A DNA stretch of 64,000 bases from Patagioenas fasciata (GCF_037038585.1 NC_092520.1:1951001-2015000), one strand, 5' to 3'; counted from the stretch's first letter, positions 1 to 13,347 are shown. The notes: a model not told the origin generated them from the sequence alone. Numbers and translations: made by a program.

Positions 1-1203
1 GGTTGATGTGCTAGCCGAGATTCATCAGGTCTCCATCAGTGCTGATTTAAAAATGGGTTTGTGTGGCTTCAAGACACCTGAGGACTTGGAAAAGGGCAAG
101 GAAGGAGACTGATGAGGCTGTATAGTGTCCAACACAAAACCACCCAAAGCCACTGAGGTCCAGGCAGCACTTTGTCCTGCACAAACGTCATGTTTCCTTG
201 CACCCAGCCAGTCTCCATCACTAATCATCTGCAACAGCTACACTCCAGCAATGCAGGATTTTCTACAATAAAGAGATGATGAGCCTCTCTGGGCCATCAA
301 GATCATCCTGGGCTTGGCAGACACTAACAAACTTTCTTTTGGACATGGAGAAAGCTCCCTCTGGAAAGCAAGAATGGTCCTGTGCTCCCCACCTTGCTCC
401 ACCAAGGGTTGCGTGGTTGGGAGTCTGCCCTCAATGTCAAGACTCTCCATTTTGCCTTGTACTAGATAATCTTAGAAATTTAATATTAATATTGAATACA
501 ATGTTTATCTACAGCATAATAAATGTGTATAAAATATTCATCTTACATGTGGAGGTGCTGTGAAAGTTGCATAATCTATAGAATTACAAGCACAAAGATT
601 GTAATCTCATTCTAGTTACTATATATATATCATTTTAGCCCGTTCATATACACACAGAAACACCATTATTGCTGTGGTTTTACTGGTGTTACTACAAGTC
701 TCCTGCAATGGAGATCGTGGATAGGTGGAGTGGAGGGTGGCAGGTTTGGCTGGATTCAATAATTCATATCTGTATAAAACTGGCCTAAATGGTGAGAGGG
801 AGGATTAAACACAAAGTCATCCCCAGAGCCAAATTATTTGCTCATGCTGGCTGCATTACGTTAGACAGCAATGAGACTTTTACTGTTTGTTTTATTAGCA
901 GTCCATAAAAGCCTCGTTATGCAATTCTGCTCGTAATGCATTATTTATATGTGACACCTCCTTATTTGGAGTGATTGGATCCCTTTTCTGGTTCGTTTTG
1001 GGTGTGTGGGGCTTCTGTCCAGAGCTGGGAGCTCTGGTGCGTAGGAGCTGGATTTGCTTCTTGGGTTGGGGAGTTGCCCTGCTATGCCCAGAGAAGAGAC
1101 ACAGGACAAAGATGCTCCAGCCCCAAGACCAGGACACTTCCAGAGCCCACGTCTCACCAGCATCATCAGGAGGATGGTAGGAAAGGTGCAGGGACAACCC
1201 CTG
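1..1203. other. Non-coding, partly AT-rich; no gene seen
   Basis: Contains an AT-rich stretch at 470-660 with a short AT repeat, and the CArG/POU-like block at 860-970. No exon or repeat family recognised. Confidence 0.6.
960..969. promoter_or_regulatory. Consensus CArG box in an AT-rich block
   Basis: CCTTATTTGG fits the SRF site CC(A/T)6GG exactly. The 100 bases before it contain ATGCAAT and ATGCAT words that resemble POU sites, so 860-970 may be an enhancer fragment. No gene nearby can be linked to it. Confidence 0.3.
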
Positions 1204-1530
1204 GGGTTGTTTAGCCTGGAGAACAGGAGCTGAGGGAGGCTGTAGCATGAAGGGTGTTGGTCTCTGCTCCCCAGGAACAAGAGGCAGGAGCAGAGGAAAC
1301 GGCCTCAAGTTGCGCCAGGGGAGGTTGAGGTTGGATGTGGGGAACAATTTCTTCCCCAAAGGGCTGTGGGGCATTGGAACAGGCTGCCCAGGGCAGTGCT
1401 GGAGTCACCATCCCTGGAGGGTTGGACAGATGGACATGAGGTTCCCAGGACATGAGGCAGTGCCAGGGGTGGGGGAACGGTTGGACTCAATGATCTTGAG
1501 CTTCCAACCAAAATGATTCTATGATTCTAT
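1204..1530 (+). mobile_element. CR1 fragment, group A
   Basis: Carries the group A body and intact 3' end with ATGATTCTATGATTCTAT. 5'-truncated as usual for CR1. Confidence 0.9.
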
Positions 1531-4500
1531 CCCCTGGCATTCCCTTTTTCCCATTCTATCCCCCTTTTCCTCTGGGCAACCTGCAGTGAGTGGATCCTCT
1601 CAGAGATGCTTTAGGAAAAGGAAATATCCACATTTCTATGTGAATAGCGAGGTTTGCTGTTCTTTCCAGCTACGCATGGAGTAGCCCTTCATTTTTACTA
1701 GGGCATTTTTTGTTTAATTAACAATAAACTGGACCCCATGACTGAGGTGACTCACCCAGACAAACGGACAGCCTGTAGGTAGAGTGTTTCCAGAGCCAAA
1801 ATCCTCTTGTGCCTTTGCTTGTCCCTCAAACCCCAGTCTTGGGAAGATGCCTGTTTCTCCATCTCAGCATCACTTAGTCATTGAGGTTGGTGATGGAAGT
1901 AGGAAGGGGGTTCCCTGTCATGGGAGAAGTGACGGGTCCAATCTCAGAGGATCTACCTGGACCACCCCATCAGCCGGTGGGGTTGTGTCCTTGTTGGAAA
2001 TCAGGAAGGGAGTATGGAGCTATATGGTGGGGAAGGACAGACTGAGGTCTCCTATATGGGCACTGACCTCTTCTGTATCTGGGATTCAGTGTCTGATTTT
2101 CTGGGGGGAATGACATTTTAGTAATGCAATGGTACTGAGATCTTGCAAAACCAGGGCCTGAGTCTAGGCTCACATTGGAGTAGCAACAGCTCTGAACATC
2201 CAAGAGCTCCTGAACTTCACAGTTGCTTAAATATCCAGTTCTGCTTGCAATTTTCCTGGCCAAACCCAGGTTTTCGTAACAGGTCTAGGACACCCTGCCC
2301 GCTCAAATTGGGCCATGTACTGGGCCACCATTTCTGAGCCTCTGGAGCCAGCCAAACCAGGATTAATGGGGGAAATTTTGTCTCTCCTGCCTCTTGCCCT
2401 AACACAGATCACATCCCGAGTGCCAGCCAGATGCGTCCCACTGATCTCAGTTACAGTCACTTCTCCAGCCTTGCACCAAACCCAAACTCTTGCCTTCACT
2501 TGCAAGCACTCCCTGGTCCATGCTGTGAAATTTGCCCTCTCAAATGCTCCTGGAGATCAGTTCCCACCCTTCCTCCTCCTCTTCCTCCTTCCCTTGTCCC
2601 TGTTCTCTATCACCCGTCACCTAGGGAGAACATCCACCTTGTGACTCACAGCTGCGTTTGCACCCCAACCAGCACCAGGTTTTCTGCCTTTGCCCATCCC
2701 CAAGGATGCATTGAACGCTGTTAGTAAGAGCTGGGATTAGAGTAGTGTAAATGAACAGGATATTCCCCCTCACCTGGGAGGTCCTGAGTACCTTTCCTTA
2801 AGGCAAAAATGAAGCATGTTGCAAAACAGAGACTATTTTGGGGTCTGCCCTGGTTCAGGTGCCCCCACACCAGATGCCAGCAGGCAGAAGCAGGTCTCCA
2901 GTGTTGGAACCAGGCTTCGCTCCCTCTGCGGAGAGAAGGGAGAGGAAAAGGGGTGAATAATCATGTTTTGCCTCCTCTGAATCTTGTTGATTAGCATTCA
3001 AAATCTAATGAAACCGGAACGAGGATCTGCTCTTGTTTGTGCGCTGCAATGGATCATGATGCCGGAGTGGCTGGACCCTGGATGTGGAAACGGAGGGTTG
3101 CGGTAATGTGACAGGAATTAATGAAACGTAACCAGGCTTTCATATAATTAAAAACAGGAATTGCTGGAAAGATGGCTCATTTAAAGCGATGGGCTGGGGT
3201 TGGGCTGGGTTGATTAAAACTGGTGACTGGCTACAAATGATTAGATTAAAAACAATTAACTGTAGAATTGCTGTCTGGCATATGGAAGGATAATTCAGTT
3301 ACATAACTGGCAGCGGGATTTGCACTTTGCAAATGTTGTTTCAGTACATCGGTCCAGGCTTAGGCAACCTTAAGCTTCTGATTTACAATTTTGGGGGCAA
3401 GATTTGGTGATGCAACACAAGGAAGGACCCACAGCACTGGGTCTGTTGTCTCAGCAGCAGTGACAGAAGAGCAAGAAAGTCCAGAGATGGTTACAAAACC
3501 TTACAGCAGCCTGGTTATTTGTAAACAGGAGCTCTTTTCATTACACTTTTAAAGACCCGTTGGATTAAGGAAGCATTAGAGGAATTCAGCACCGGTTGGC
3601 TCTGTGTCCTCCCTCCTCCCCAGTGCCTGATGGTTGTGGTGCCCATTAGCACTAATGCAAGTGCATTAGCACATTGAAAGGATTCCTGTGTTACAGCATC
3701 CCTGATGACTTCATTTCTTCTTCCTTCAAAAGCAGGGGGGATGAAAGTCTGCAGAAGGAAAGCAAATAGCTGCTGGGTGCCTCAGGATGAGCTGTGGTCA
3801 CCGGTCATGACCTCCCACCCAATGTCATCTGTGCCTGAGGAAGGTGGTCTCATCCTGTCCCACCTCTAAGGCTCGTCACGGCATTGTGGATGAGTAACCA
3901 GCACTGGAAATAAACCCCTGGAGGTATGTACCCGAAAAGCGGTGCTTGCAGACAAGAAGCACTACATTTTAATAGATTTTGCAGTTCCTACTGAGATCTG
4001 TGATACAGTTGCACTGAAGTCTGAGATCCACCTTCTTCACACATATCTTGCTTTTGAGCCGATATTTCACCACATGCTGGTCTGAGCAAAAGGCGCTCTC
4101 CCATCATGACACACCTGCCATCAACATTGCGATGGAGATGATACACACGCAGGGACAAAGCAGCTCCACGTCAGGTATTTCTGATGAGCCAAACTCCAAG
4201 CTCATTTCATTCCCAGAGCCTTGAGCTGGACCCCAGAAACGGTCACCAAAAGATCAGAGTGGTGGAGAAAGATGTTCCAAGTGGTGCAATGAATCTGGAC
4301 CAATCGCACCCACATCCTCAAGAGGGGAAAGCTGCTGGTCCAGTTAACTGCAGAGCACCTGGCGTGGTCTCTGGGATGGGTCATTGTCCTGCCAGGGGGT
4401 GGCAGTGGGCTTTGTCCCCTCCTTTCCCAGGAGATCTGTCCTGGAAGAGCTCTGGAAACCTCCCACACCAGCAAAAAAAACCCCGTGTGCTTTCTGTACA

Positions 4501-4945
4501 AGAGGCAAAAGTAGATTTAGGTCAAAAATTGCTATGTATAGAGCAGAGAAACATCTCCTGAACCATCTGCCATGCACCAAAGCCAAACTCTGCTTAGAGC
4601 ATGCTGAGGCTTTAAAAAAAAAAATAAAGAAAGAAAAATTAGATTGACTGGCTTTCATTCAGAGCTTTGAAACCACTTCTGCTCTTCATAAGGCTGTTTA
4701 AACATGGCTCCACTAAGCTGCTGTCGATCATAAATAAGCTCTTGGTTCTTGCTGTCAAGAAGAAAATTAACCTTACTTCTCCCTCTCTACTCCAGGAAGG
4801 TCACATCCAGCATGGGAAGAGCTCCTGGGTTCAGGTGTAACCTCAGCTTTGCCAGGCTGAGGGAGCACATCTTACGTTTTCTGCTGCGCTCTCCAAAGGT
4901 CCTGGGGGGACCTTTGCAAATGGTGTGAAACCATTTCATTTCACT
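1531..4945. other. Non-coding; candidate conserved block at 2983-3350
   Basis: No gene or transposon recognised. 2983-3350 is AT-rich, with several TAATTA, ATTAAAA and TGATTA words and little repeat character, as in developmental enhancers. 3643-3672 repeats CATTAGCAC as a partial palindrome. 2570-2590 is a short CCT-rich tract. Confidence 0.45.
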
Positions 4946-5372
4946 TCACAGAATCACAGACTGGTTGGGGTTGAAGGGACCTCTGGAGATCCCTCAGTCC
5001 AACCCACCTGCTCACACAGGGTCACAGAGCAGATCACACAGGATCCCAGGGGTTTGAATGGCTCAGAGGAGACTCCACACCCGCTCTGGGCAGCCTGGGC
5101 CAGGCTCTGGCACCTCCCAGCAAAGAAGTTTCTGCTCATGTTCAGATGGAGCCTCCTGTGTTTCAGTCTGTGCCCGTTGCCCCTCACTCTGGCATTGGGT
5201 ACCACTGAACAGAGTCTGCTCCATCCTCTGACACCCACCCTGACATATTGATCCCATTGATCACATCCCTCTCAGCTTCTCTTCTCCAGCTCAACAGCCC
5301 CAGCTCTTTCAGTGTCTCCTCATCAGAAAGATGCTCCAGACCCCTCAGCATCTTTTCACCTTCCACTGGACT
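4946..5372 (-). mobile_element. CR1 fragment, group E
   Basis: The 3' end lies at 4946 (TCACAGAATCACAG read on +). The body runs left to right in reverse complement to about 5372. Confidence 0.9.
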
Positions 5373-5526
5373 TTAACGAGCCAGAGATGGTAATCACCAA
5401 ACAGATCCTGCTTCTCTGACCTTTGTCTATTGTGCTTGATTATTATGTATCGGTGCAAAATCCTTCTTTTTCCAACTCTTCCATTGAGGCCAGCACACTT
5501 TCTACTTTATCTCTTCAGATGTCATC

Positions 5527-5778
5527 CCAGGAGCAGAGGAAACGGCCTCAAGTTGCGCCAGGGGAGGTTGAGATTGGATGTGGGGAACAATTTCTTCCCC
5601 AAATGGCTGTGGGGCATTGGAACAGGCTGCCCAGGGCAGTGCTGGAGTCACCATCCCTGGAGGGTTGGACAGACGGACAGGAGGTTCTCAAGACATGGGG
5701 CAGGGACAGGGGTGAGTTATGGTTGGACTCCATGATCTTGAAGGGCTTTTCCATCCAAAATTCCTCTGTGATTCTATC
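5527..5778 (+). mobile_element. CR1 fragment, group A
   Basis: Starts within the AGGAGCAGAGGAAACGG segment and ends at a degraded tail (CTGTGATTCTAT). Confidence 0.9.
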
Positions 5779-7120
5779 CATATCCATCTGTTTCTTAAAC
5801 CTCAGGTGAGATCTTTCTTCTTGCATTAATGCAAAGTCACCTGGATGCCTTTTCGGGGACAGGGAAGTGCCGCACAGCTGCACCCCAACTCACAGCCACG
5901 TTATTGCTGTATAAATCCTGCCCTGCTGCATGGAAGTTCTGCAAATCACCAACATGGCAGGCTCCAGAATAAAATCTCTTTCATTGCAGATAGATGGATA
6001 ATCATTTCCCTTCCTGAATGAGATGCAGCAGATTTATTATCCTGACTCAGCCAGCAAGTTTATGCGAAGGAGTTAAGGTCAGGACAGAGTTTATAAACTC
6101 TGTCAATATTCCTGCTTTAGGAGGTTTTCTGCTCTCTGACAAAATAATTTAGCAAAACTGGTTCCTTGTGTGATGCCTTTAATAAGGCCAGAAGGACACA
6201 GATGTCTTGAGATAATTAACTCTTCTGCTGTGAATCAAGAAGAGATCCAGGCTGTGGAAATCTCTACATGGCCTCACGGCTGATGCTGGAAAATTGCTCA
6301 GTTCTCCCCAGACCACAGGTCATACTCAGCCCCAGATACAGACAACATAATTTCCTTTATCTTCTGAAATTCTATGTATCTGTATTTTTCCTGTTTAATA
6401 GTATTTCTAAAAAATACATGGGGAAGCCAAACGATCTCGTTCTGCCTTTGATTTAGAGAGGACAATACTCTGGTCTGGTTTGGGACTTTCTTTTGTAGTT
6501 TAGCTTGCTTCAATTAAAACCCCCAAAAGCAGTTCAAAAAGGGAAAACAAGCCTGTTCCATTTCAACTTTACAAGAACGCTCCACTCTGGGGATTTTTCA
6601 ATGGTTTGTTGAAATTAAATATATCAGTGAAATCTGGCTCATTGAATGAGCCCAAATTCCCCTACAGGCACAAGGTCGTTACGAACATCTCTGATTAGCC
6701 CTTTCACATTGCCATATTTAGATGTAGCTGGTATTGTCATGGAAATAGGCCCTGGAACATCTCCCACCAGAGATGGCAAAGCTCCAGTGGGTCACCTTGT
6801 CTCCATCTCCATCTTCCGGCACCATGTCTTCCCCCACAGAGGACATCCATGGACATTTTGATCCTGCAGTGTTTTGGTCACCTCCAGGTGGGCAGACTTC
6901 GGTTATATCCTTTTCCCACCTACAGGGTGGCTTGTAAAGGACATCTTCATTCTGGCCAGGACATTTGCTGGGCAAAGACATCAGCTGGGCTTGAACAAGT
7001 CAATAAGCCATGTCCCAGTGGAAGGCCAAGCAGAAGGTTCCTCTGTGTCCATGGTGGTCCAAGGTAGACTGAGCCCTACAGGTTGCTATTTCCAAGGCAA
7101 CCTGACACCCAAAAAGGGGT
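5779..7120. other. Non-coding, AT-rich; holds the 22-bp palindrome
   Basis: No exon recognised. 5980-6250 and 6330-6640 are AT-rich unique sequence; the first contains the perfect palindrome at 6083-6104. Confidence 0.55.
6083..6104. repeat. 22-bp perfect palindrome
   Basis: GACAGAGTTTA is followed directly by its exact reverse complement, with no spacer, centred on TTTATAAA. It lies in unique AT-rich DNA between CR1 copies. The function is unknown; it could be a dimeric factor site or chance. Confidence 0.85.
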
Positions 7121-7610
7121 GTCACAGAACCCCAGGTTGTCAGGGGTTGGAAGGGACCTGGAAAGCTCATCCAGTGCAATCCCCCCATGGAGCAGGAACA
7201 CCCAGCTGAGGTTCCACAGGAAGGTGTCCAGGCGGGTTTGAATGTCTGCAGAGAAGGAGACTCCACAACCTCCCTGGGCAGCCTGGGCCAGGCTCTGACA
7301 CCCTCACCAGGAACAAGTTTCTTCTCAAATATAAGTGGAACCTTTTGTGTTCCAGTTTGAACCCATTACCCCTTGTCTTACCATTGTTTGTCACTGAGAA
7401 GAGCCTGGCTCCATCCTCCTGACACTCACCCTTTATATATCTGTAAACACGAATGAGGTCACCCCTCAGTGTCCTCTTCTCCAGCTCCAGAGCCCCAGCT
7501 CCCTCAGCCTTTCCTCACACGGGAGATGCTCCACTCGCTTCAGCATCTTGGTGGCTGCGCTGGACTCTCTCCAGCAGTTCCCTGTCCTTCTGGAACTGAG
7601 GGGCCCAGCA
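7121..7610 (-). mobile_element. CR1 fragment, group B
   Basis: Nearly 490 bases from the 3' end (TCACAGAACCCCAGG) through the group B segment to the ACTGAGGGGCCC segment. Confidence 0.9.
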
Positions 7611-8807
7611 AAACAGTTCAGTCTCACATTCTGTGCCTCTCTATTCCACTGGGTCCTTATCTTTCCCTTCGATATCTGTAATCCCTCTGCTGTTCAAGCT
7701 TACCCCATTTGTCTTCTCTTCTACCGCTCTCCTCTTCATGTTGCTGCTCAGGGATCTGCACCACAGAGCTGTGGCTGAAAATACCCTCTGGAAAAAATAA
7801 AGTCTCTGACCAAACTTGGTCATGCAACAAAAAACCAACCAGCTCCTGCACCAGAGCAGGGACTGGGTGGGAGGCATCACCAGGGCACATGGGATGGGTC
7901 ATTTTCCAAAGGCAGAGTCCATTGCTCGCCATGCACTGCTACCATTAGCTCACTCTGACAGTGAAACCTCACCTGTAGAAGTTAAGGGCTGGTTGTAAAG
8001 CTCACCACAAATAGTGAAAGGGCTTCCCTCTGCATGTGGCTTTGGACCAGGGTCTCAGCGTTAGCCCCAGTTTAGTCAGGAAGACACCACCGTGGACATG
8101 TAGCATGCTTTTAGCTCTCGGATCACCAAGTAATGGATATTTAGCATCTTTTTGCTCTCGGATCACCCAATCTCAGATACCCAACATGCTTTGGAGCACA
8201 CTTTCTATTTATAAATAGAACAGCTTGTGGAGAAATAAACACCTGACGCTTCCCCATTGCTGATGTTCGCTAACGATGCTCCGGCAGCTCCACGCTGAAC
8301 GACTCAGCCAGGGAGAAGCACACCTCTCTCCAGATGGCGAGAGCTGCTGTCAGCTCACATAGGGGAATCGCAGCTGAAATGAAGATACAAACTGGCATGC
8401 GGCAAGGTAGACATCGAAATTACTTGTGATCGGTGACGTCTGTCACTACCTATGGGCAGCAGCCTGGTGAGTACCTGTCATAAACCAGCCCCTGCTGAGC
8501 TTAATTGTAAACCTGATCTAACATGTTTTGAACAAGGTTGTTGGCAGGAACAAGGAAACAGGCAGTTGCACAGAAGGGTCAGCAAGCTCTCCAGGATTAG
8601 GGGACATGGGATTTCTAAGGATTGCAGGAGGTCCCATGGAGGATGTCAGGTCCTGGGTAAACACAGGACTGAGCCAGTGCCGGTGGCTTTGAGTTGGGAA
8701 CACAAGGGGGTTGGTGCAAGCTCAGGAGAAGCTCAAGCTCTTGGGTGTTTTTTTCCTCTTATCTTTGCTCTGTCTTGGGTGACAGAGAAGAAGAAATAAG
8801 GCAAAGC
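7611..8807. other. Non-coding; no gene seen
   Basis: Unique sequence with a small tandem duplication at 8101-8180. No recognised exon. Confidence 0.55.
8101..8180 (+). repeat. Imperfect 40-bp tandem duplication
   Basis: Two units both start with TAGCAT and share GCTCTCGGATCACC. The second (from about 8142) has diverged, and a further trace (CATGCT) follows near 8185. Confidence 0.7.
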
Positions 8808-8947
8808 TTGGCTTGGATCTTGGAAACAATTTCTTCCCCAAAGGGCTGTGAGGCATTGGAACAGGGCAGTGCTGGAATCACCATCCCTGGAGGGGTTGAA
8901 CAGACGTGGAGATGAGGTTCCTATGGACATGGGCTAGTGCTAGGGTT
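8808..8947 (+). mobile_element. CR1 fragment, group A, damaged
   Basis: Contains ACAATTTCTTCCCCAAAGGG and the following segment with a small internal deletion; the 3' tail is missing. Confidence 0.8.
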
Positions 8948-9127
8948 TGAAGAACATTGCCTCTGGCCGACCTGCAGGTTTGGGGGCCAAACCTCTCACC
9001 AACCATGCTCACAAACCTGTTCCCACATCTGGTGCAGGTAAAGGAAAGAGTCACTCATCCAAGTCATCTGCAGAGCTTGGAGAAGGGAAGGAGCTGGTAC
9101 AAGAGGGCTCACAGGAAGTGTTACCCA

Positions 9128-9344
9128 GCTCCAACTCCTCTGTGGAGCTCTTTGGTGGAGCACTGGAACAGGCTCCCCAGGCAGGTATCACGGCCCCAAG
9201 CCTGACAGCGTTCAAGAAGAGATTGGGCAACGTCCTCAGACACATGATGTGAACTGTGGGGTGTCCTGTACAGGGACAGGAGTTGGACTCCATGATCCTT
9301 GTGGGTCCTTCCAGCTCAGGGCATTCTGTAATTCTACGATTCTT
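9128..9344 (+). mobile_element. CR1 fragment, group D
   Basis: Group D 3' segment with CCATGATCCTTGTGGGTCC and a decayed ATTCTGTAATTCTACGATTCT tail region. Confidence 0.85.
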
Positions 9345-10417
9345 TCCTAAGAAAAAGTAGATACTTTATTGGATGGAGAGCAACTCCCCGATACGGTGAC
9401 TCACCAACCCTTATGTTACACTTGTTATTTACACACCCCAGTGCTGATGTTATGACACTTAAAGACTTACAAGGTACTATTTCATCTTCTAAATATACAC
9501 CCCCATTGTAGTGCCTGAACTCCCTTCATTATATCATGAGCTGACTGCAGGCATCAATCACGGCTGTGATAAACAGAAACTGCCCTAATATCCTTTCACA
9601 GGCTGTGAAGAGTCTGATCTCAGCTGTGCTGGAGCCAGATGGAAGAGAGAGTGTGGAATAGAGACTTGCGCTCAGTTAAATATATGTGACATTTAATTAC
9701 GGTTGCAATAGCTTCTCTCTCATCCAGGGTAACAGGAGACTGAATTCTGCAAATAAGAGGAAAAACCTACATGATACAAGCTCTGCCACTTCCAGACCCA
9801 GCCTGGGTATTCACTGGTACATTCTGCAGCACAACCCTGTTCCCAGAGGATTTATTATATCAAATGCTGCATCATGCACACACAAAAAACAACTCAGGTT
9901 CAGAAATAAATTATCTGAATCCCTGATGAGCATGTACGGTTTTGTAGCCCTCCCAGGACCTGGTGCATAGATCTCCAGGTGATCTGTTCACAGACACCTC
10001 CAGAGCAATGTAGAACCTCCAGGAGCCTCAACATCACCTCTCCAGGCTGGTCTTGCACTATAGTCAGGCCCGAGTAGGTCACAGACAGAACAGCTGCCCA
10101 TGGGCAGAGAAAATCAGCCCTCCTGGGTTCAAAATGGCTTACATGTATCTTCATCTGCGGCATGGTTTAGCTTCAAATAAGATGAGCTGCCCATGGACAG
10201 TGAAGAGTCAACTGTATTGCAGTTATTAATATTTCTGTGGTTGTAGTGATGAGGAGCTACGTCGGGGAGTTGATTCCATTGACACATGTTGTGCAAATGC
10301 TGGAGGGAAAATTGGTGTTGTTTTAATGGGCTGCTGATGTTCTGGATGGGTGGAGATGGCACCTTCACCCAGGTAGAGCTACAAGAATTCAGTTTTGGTC
10401 ATTGGTGGGAGTGTTGG
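9345..10417. other. Non-coding; no gene seen
   Basis: Unique, moderately AT-rich sequence; no exon, RNA gene or repeat recognised. Confidence 0.55.
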
Positions 10418-10556
10418 TCATAGAATCATGGAATAGTTTGAGTTGAAAGGGACCTTTAAAGGTCATCTAGTCCAATCCCACTCCTGGGACATCTTCAACT
10501 AGATCAGGTTGCTCAGAACCCCATTGAGCCTGACCTTGGACATCTCTAGGGATGGT
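10418..10556 (-). mobile_element. CR1 fragment, 3' end only, C-like and older
   Basis: Begins with TCATAGAATCATGGAATAG. It has diverged more than its neighbours, suggesting an older copy. Confidence 0.85.
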
Positions 10557-13181
10557 CATACATCTCTGTGAACCCAACTGCTGTTAGGACTTCAGGAGGC
10601 ATCACAGCTCGGGACTCATTCAAGAAAGGAGACAGGAGAGAGAAAGAATGTGGCTGAACTGAAGTTAATGCAGAAAAGTGAGAGAAAGAATGGAAGAAAA
10701 CCCAAAGAAAACCCTCCAGAAACTCATCCATGCCCACCATCTCCCAGGCCAAGCAGGGCCAGGCTTTCCATGATGGTATGGAGAGCAAGGATAGACAACA
10801 AAGAGTCTTAAACCAAGGAGGAGCTGCTTGTGGAGCTTTGGCAAGGCAGAGCAACCAAATCAGAACTTTGGGAAATGCTGCAGTAGCATTCTGGGTTGGC
10901 TCAGCCATGACAGATGCTAATTGCTGTTATGAAGCAGTGCAAGGTGATTAGACCTTGATATATCTCCAAACGGTGGGGAAAGGTGTCACAGAGAATAAAT
11001 GTGCAAGAGCAAGTCACTCCTGGAGGTGAGGACTCAATTTTCTGTGGCCTGGGGCCACAAACCCTTGAGGACAGGGTGACACTTTCTCTGAATAATATCT
11101 TCGATTAGTAATATAGCTCTTGACTTCATTGTTTTAGGACAAAAGTGAGACCAGTGACCTCTTGTCTTCCAGTTTCTCTCAGCCTATCTCACCTCACTCA
11201 ACTGCTTGCAATAATGTATGTTTCATTAAAGGTTGGTGCCGGGTAAGCAAAAGGAGCATGCAGCTAAAAAATCTGATTGATGGGTTTACGCTTTGTGCTG
11301 ATGTCCTTTGTTAAATCAAGGTGGTTTGGTTTGGTTTGGTTTGGTTTGGTTTGGTTTGGTTTGGTTTGGTTTGGTTTGGTTTGGTTTTTTTTCCAGGTGG
11401 AAAGCGTAAATATCAGTAAGCAGAAGCCCATTTAATACCAGACTTTTAGCAATGGATGAGTCTCTACCCATCTCTTAAATTCTGATAATGATCTCCTCCC
11501 TGAAGCCCTGCTTTCCAAAATAACAAAGTCCTTTTCTTCAACAGCGCGGAGCTTTTAGGCAGCAAATTATTGCTTTATGGGTGGAGGGTACATAAATAGG
11601 ACCAATTTCTTTCAAGCCTGGAGGTATATTTATTTTCTGGCAAACAAATATCAGAAAGGCAGCATGCAAAAAGATAGTTTTCCTGCATGTGGGCTACTTT
11701 GCCTTCCCAGATAAGACCCCCTGCTTTTGAACCCCATAAATACTTAACAGCCCAATCTCCTTTTGGAGCAAGTACAACATCGTATTTATGGGAAGCTGGA
11801 GGCAGAGTGGATTTCTCCATAGCACAAGGCAGAGATGCCCTGGAGGAGCTTTTCCCATACAGGATGGTCATTAAAACCAGCCTGTTCCCACCAGTATCCA
11901 ACCTTTGGGTAAGTCCCCAAATACAGAATAAGCTTTCTGTGACCATGGGGTGTCCAGTGAGGGACCAGGATCGTTTTTTGGCACCCAAGACCACAGCATC
12001 TTGCACCAGAGGGACTTGAGCATGGCGGAGAATTTTGCCATGGAGCTGCTAAAAAATCAGTGTGATGGGGATAAATGGCCCCGTGCACTCGCATCAGCTG
12101 CTGCCTGTGCGGATTCCTCGACTCGATGGAGAAAAGCTTCCCCATTACCATCTGACGAGCTCATCAGAACAATACCCAAAGTCAGAAATAAATGGGTTGA
12201 ATAATTTAGTGGGCTCCGGAACATGGGAATGACAGAGCGCGTCGCCAGGAATAGGAAATCACGGCTAATAAAGGCAAGCGACGGTGGAAAATTCATTAAA
12301 CGTTTTTTTCAGACAAGAACATTTTGCCACTCGTGGGAAGAAAAATTAAACTAGAAATGAGGGAAATTTTGTTCTGCAGATGGGGTTTTTTGATAGGAAC
12401 CATATAAAAAGCTGGGAAAATGTTTGATTAAAGATTGGAAGACAAAAGCTATTAAAAATAAAAAATAAAAAGAAAAATGAAAATTACAGTCCACAATCTT
12501 AATTTCAATTTTCTGAGGCCCATATCTATTTCTTTGGGTCCTGCCTGGGTAAACAAGCCTGGAACTAGTGACTTTTGTGGTGCAATGAGTTCTTACTCCC
12601 AAAGGTTGAGGTCTCCTGGGGGGTCACCTTGGTTTCAGGTGTGTTGGAAGCTGGGCACCCTGCACAAGTCTCAGAGCCATCGTGTCCCTCTGGGAGTCCT
12701 GATCTGCTCGCTGTGATTTATCAGTTGTCACATCTCTCTGCTGTACCTTCACCGTTTCTGCAAAGGGATGTTTTGCAGGTTTTCTATCGCTGCTGCACCC
12801 CTAGAGATGCGGGTTAGGCTCAGCCTGTGCTGAGCAGAGTCACGCTCGATCCCGCATCTCGCAAAAAGCAATAAAGAGAAGTCAAAGGAGTTGTCCCTCT
12901 GCCCTTGAGCTCCCCAGTACATCTCGCATCCTTACCTAGCCCTGACCTTGGAGCCAAAGTCACTTTAGTAGCATCTATTACTTGCACATCCCCAAGTGCT
13001 CTGCTGCGTCAGTTATCAACTGCAAGCCACTCGCAGTGATGCAGCATTTTGGGCTGATAAATCAAATGTTAGGAAGCTCTAGGAGACCCTGCAGAGCTCT
13101 TTCCACCATGCAGCTCTGCTGGGAATCAAGGCAGCCAGACTTTGTAGTGTGGTTTAATGGGATGTGAATGGGAAGACTTAT
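10557..13181. other. Non-coding; pentanucleotide repeat and orphan frames
   Basis: Holds the (GGTTT)n repeat at 11323-11385 and an A-rich tract at 12450-12490. Open frames of 143 codons (11575-12006, -) and 120 codons (10546-10908, -) match no family I know. 12200-12310 is AT-rich unique sequence. Confidence 0.45.
11323..11385 (+). repeat. (GGTTT)n pentanucleotide, about 12.6 copies
   Basis: A perfect GGTTT repeat is followed by a T run. Simple repeat with no gene context; it is not the TTAGGG telomere unit. Confidence 0.95.
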
Positions 13182-13347
13182 TTGCCCAGAGAGGTGGTGG
13201 ATGAACCATCCCTGGAGACATCCCAGGCCAGGCTGGACGGGGCTCTGAGCAACCTGAGCTGGTGAAGATGTCCCTGCTCATGGCAGGGGTGGCACTGGGG
13301 GAGCTGGGAAGGTCCCCTCAACCCAAACCACTCTGTGATTCTATGAT
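13182..13347 (+). mobile_element. CR1 fragment, group C, 3' end
   Basis: GGAGACATCCCAGGCCAGG through CTGTGATTCTATGA. Confidence 0.9.

Noticed and set aside
11323..11385. Interstitial telomere repeat
   Set aside because: The unit is GGTTT, not TTAGGG.
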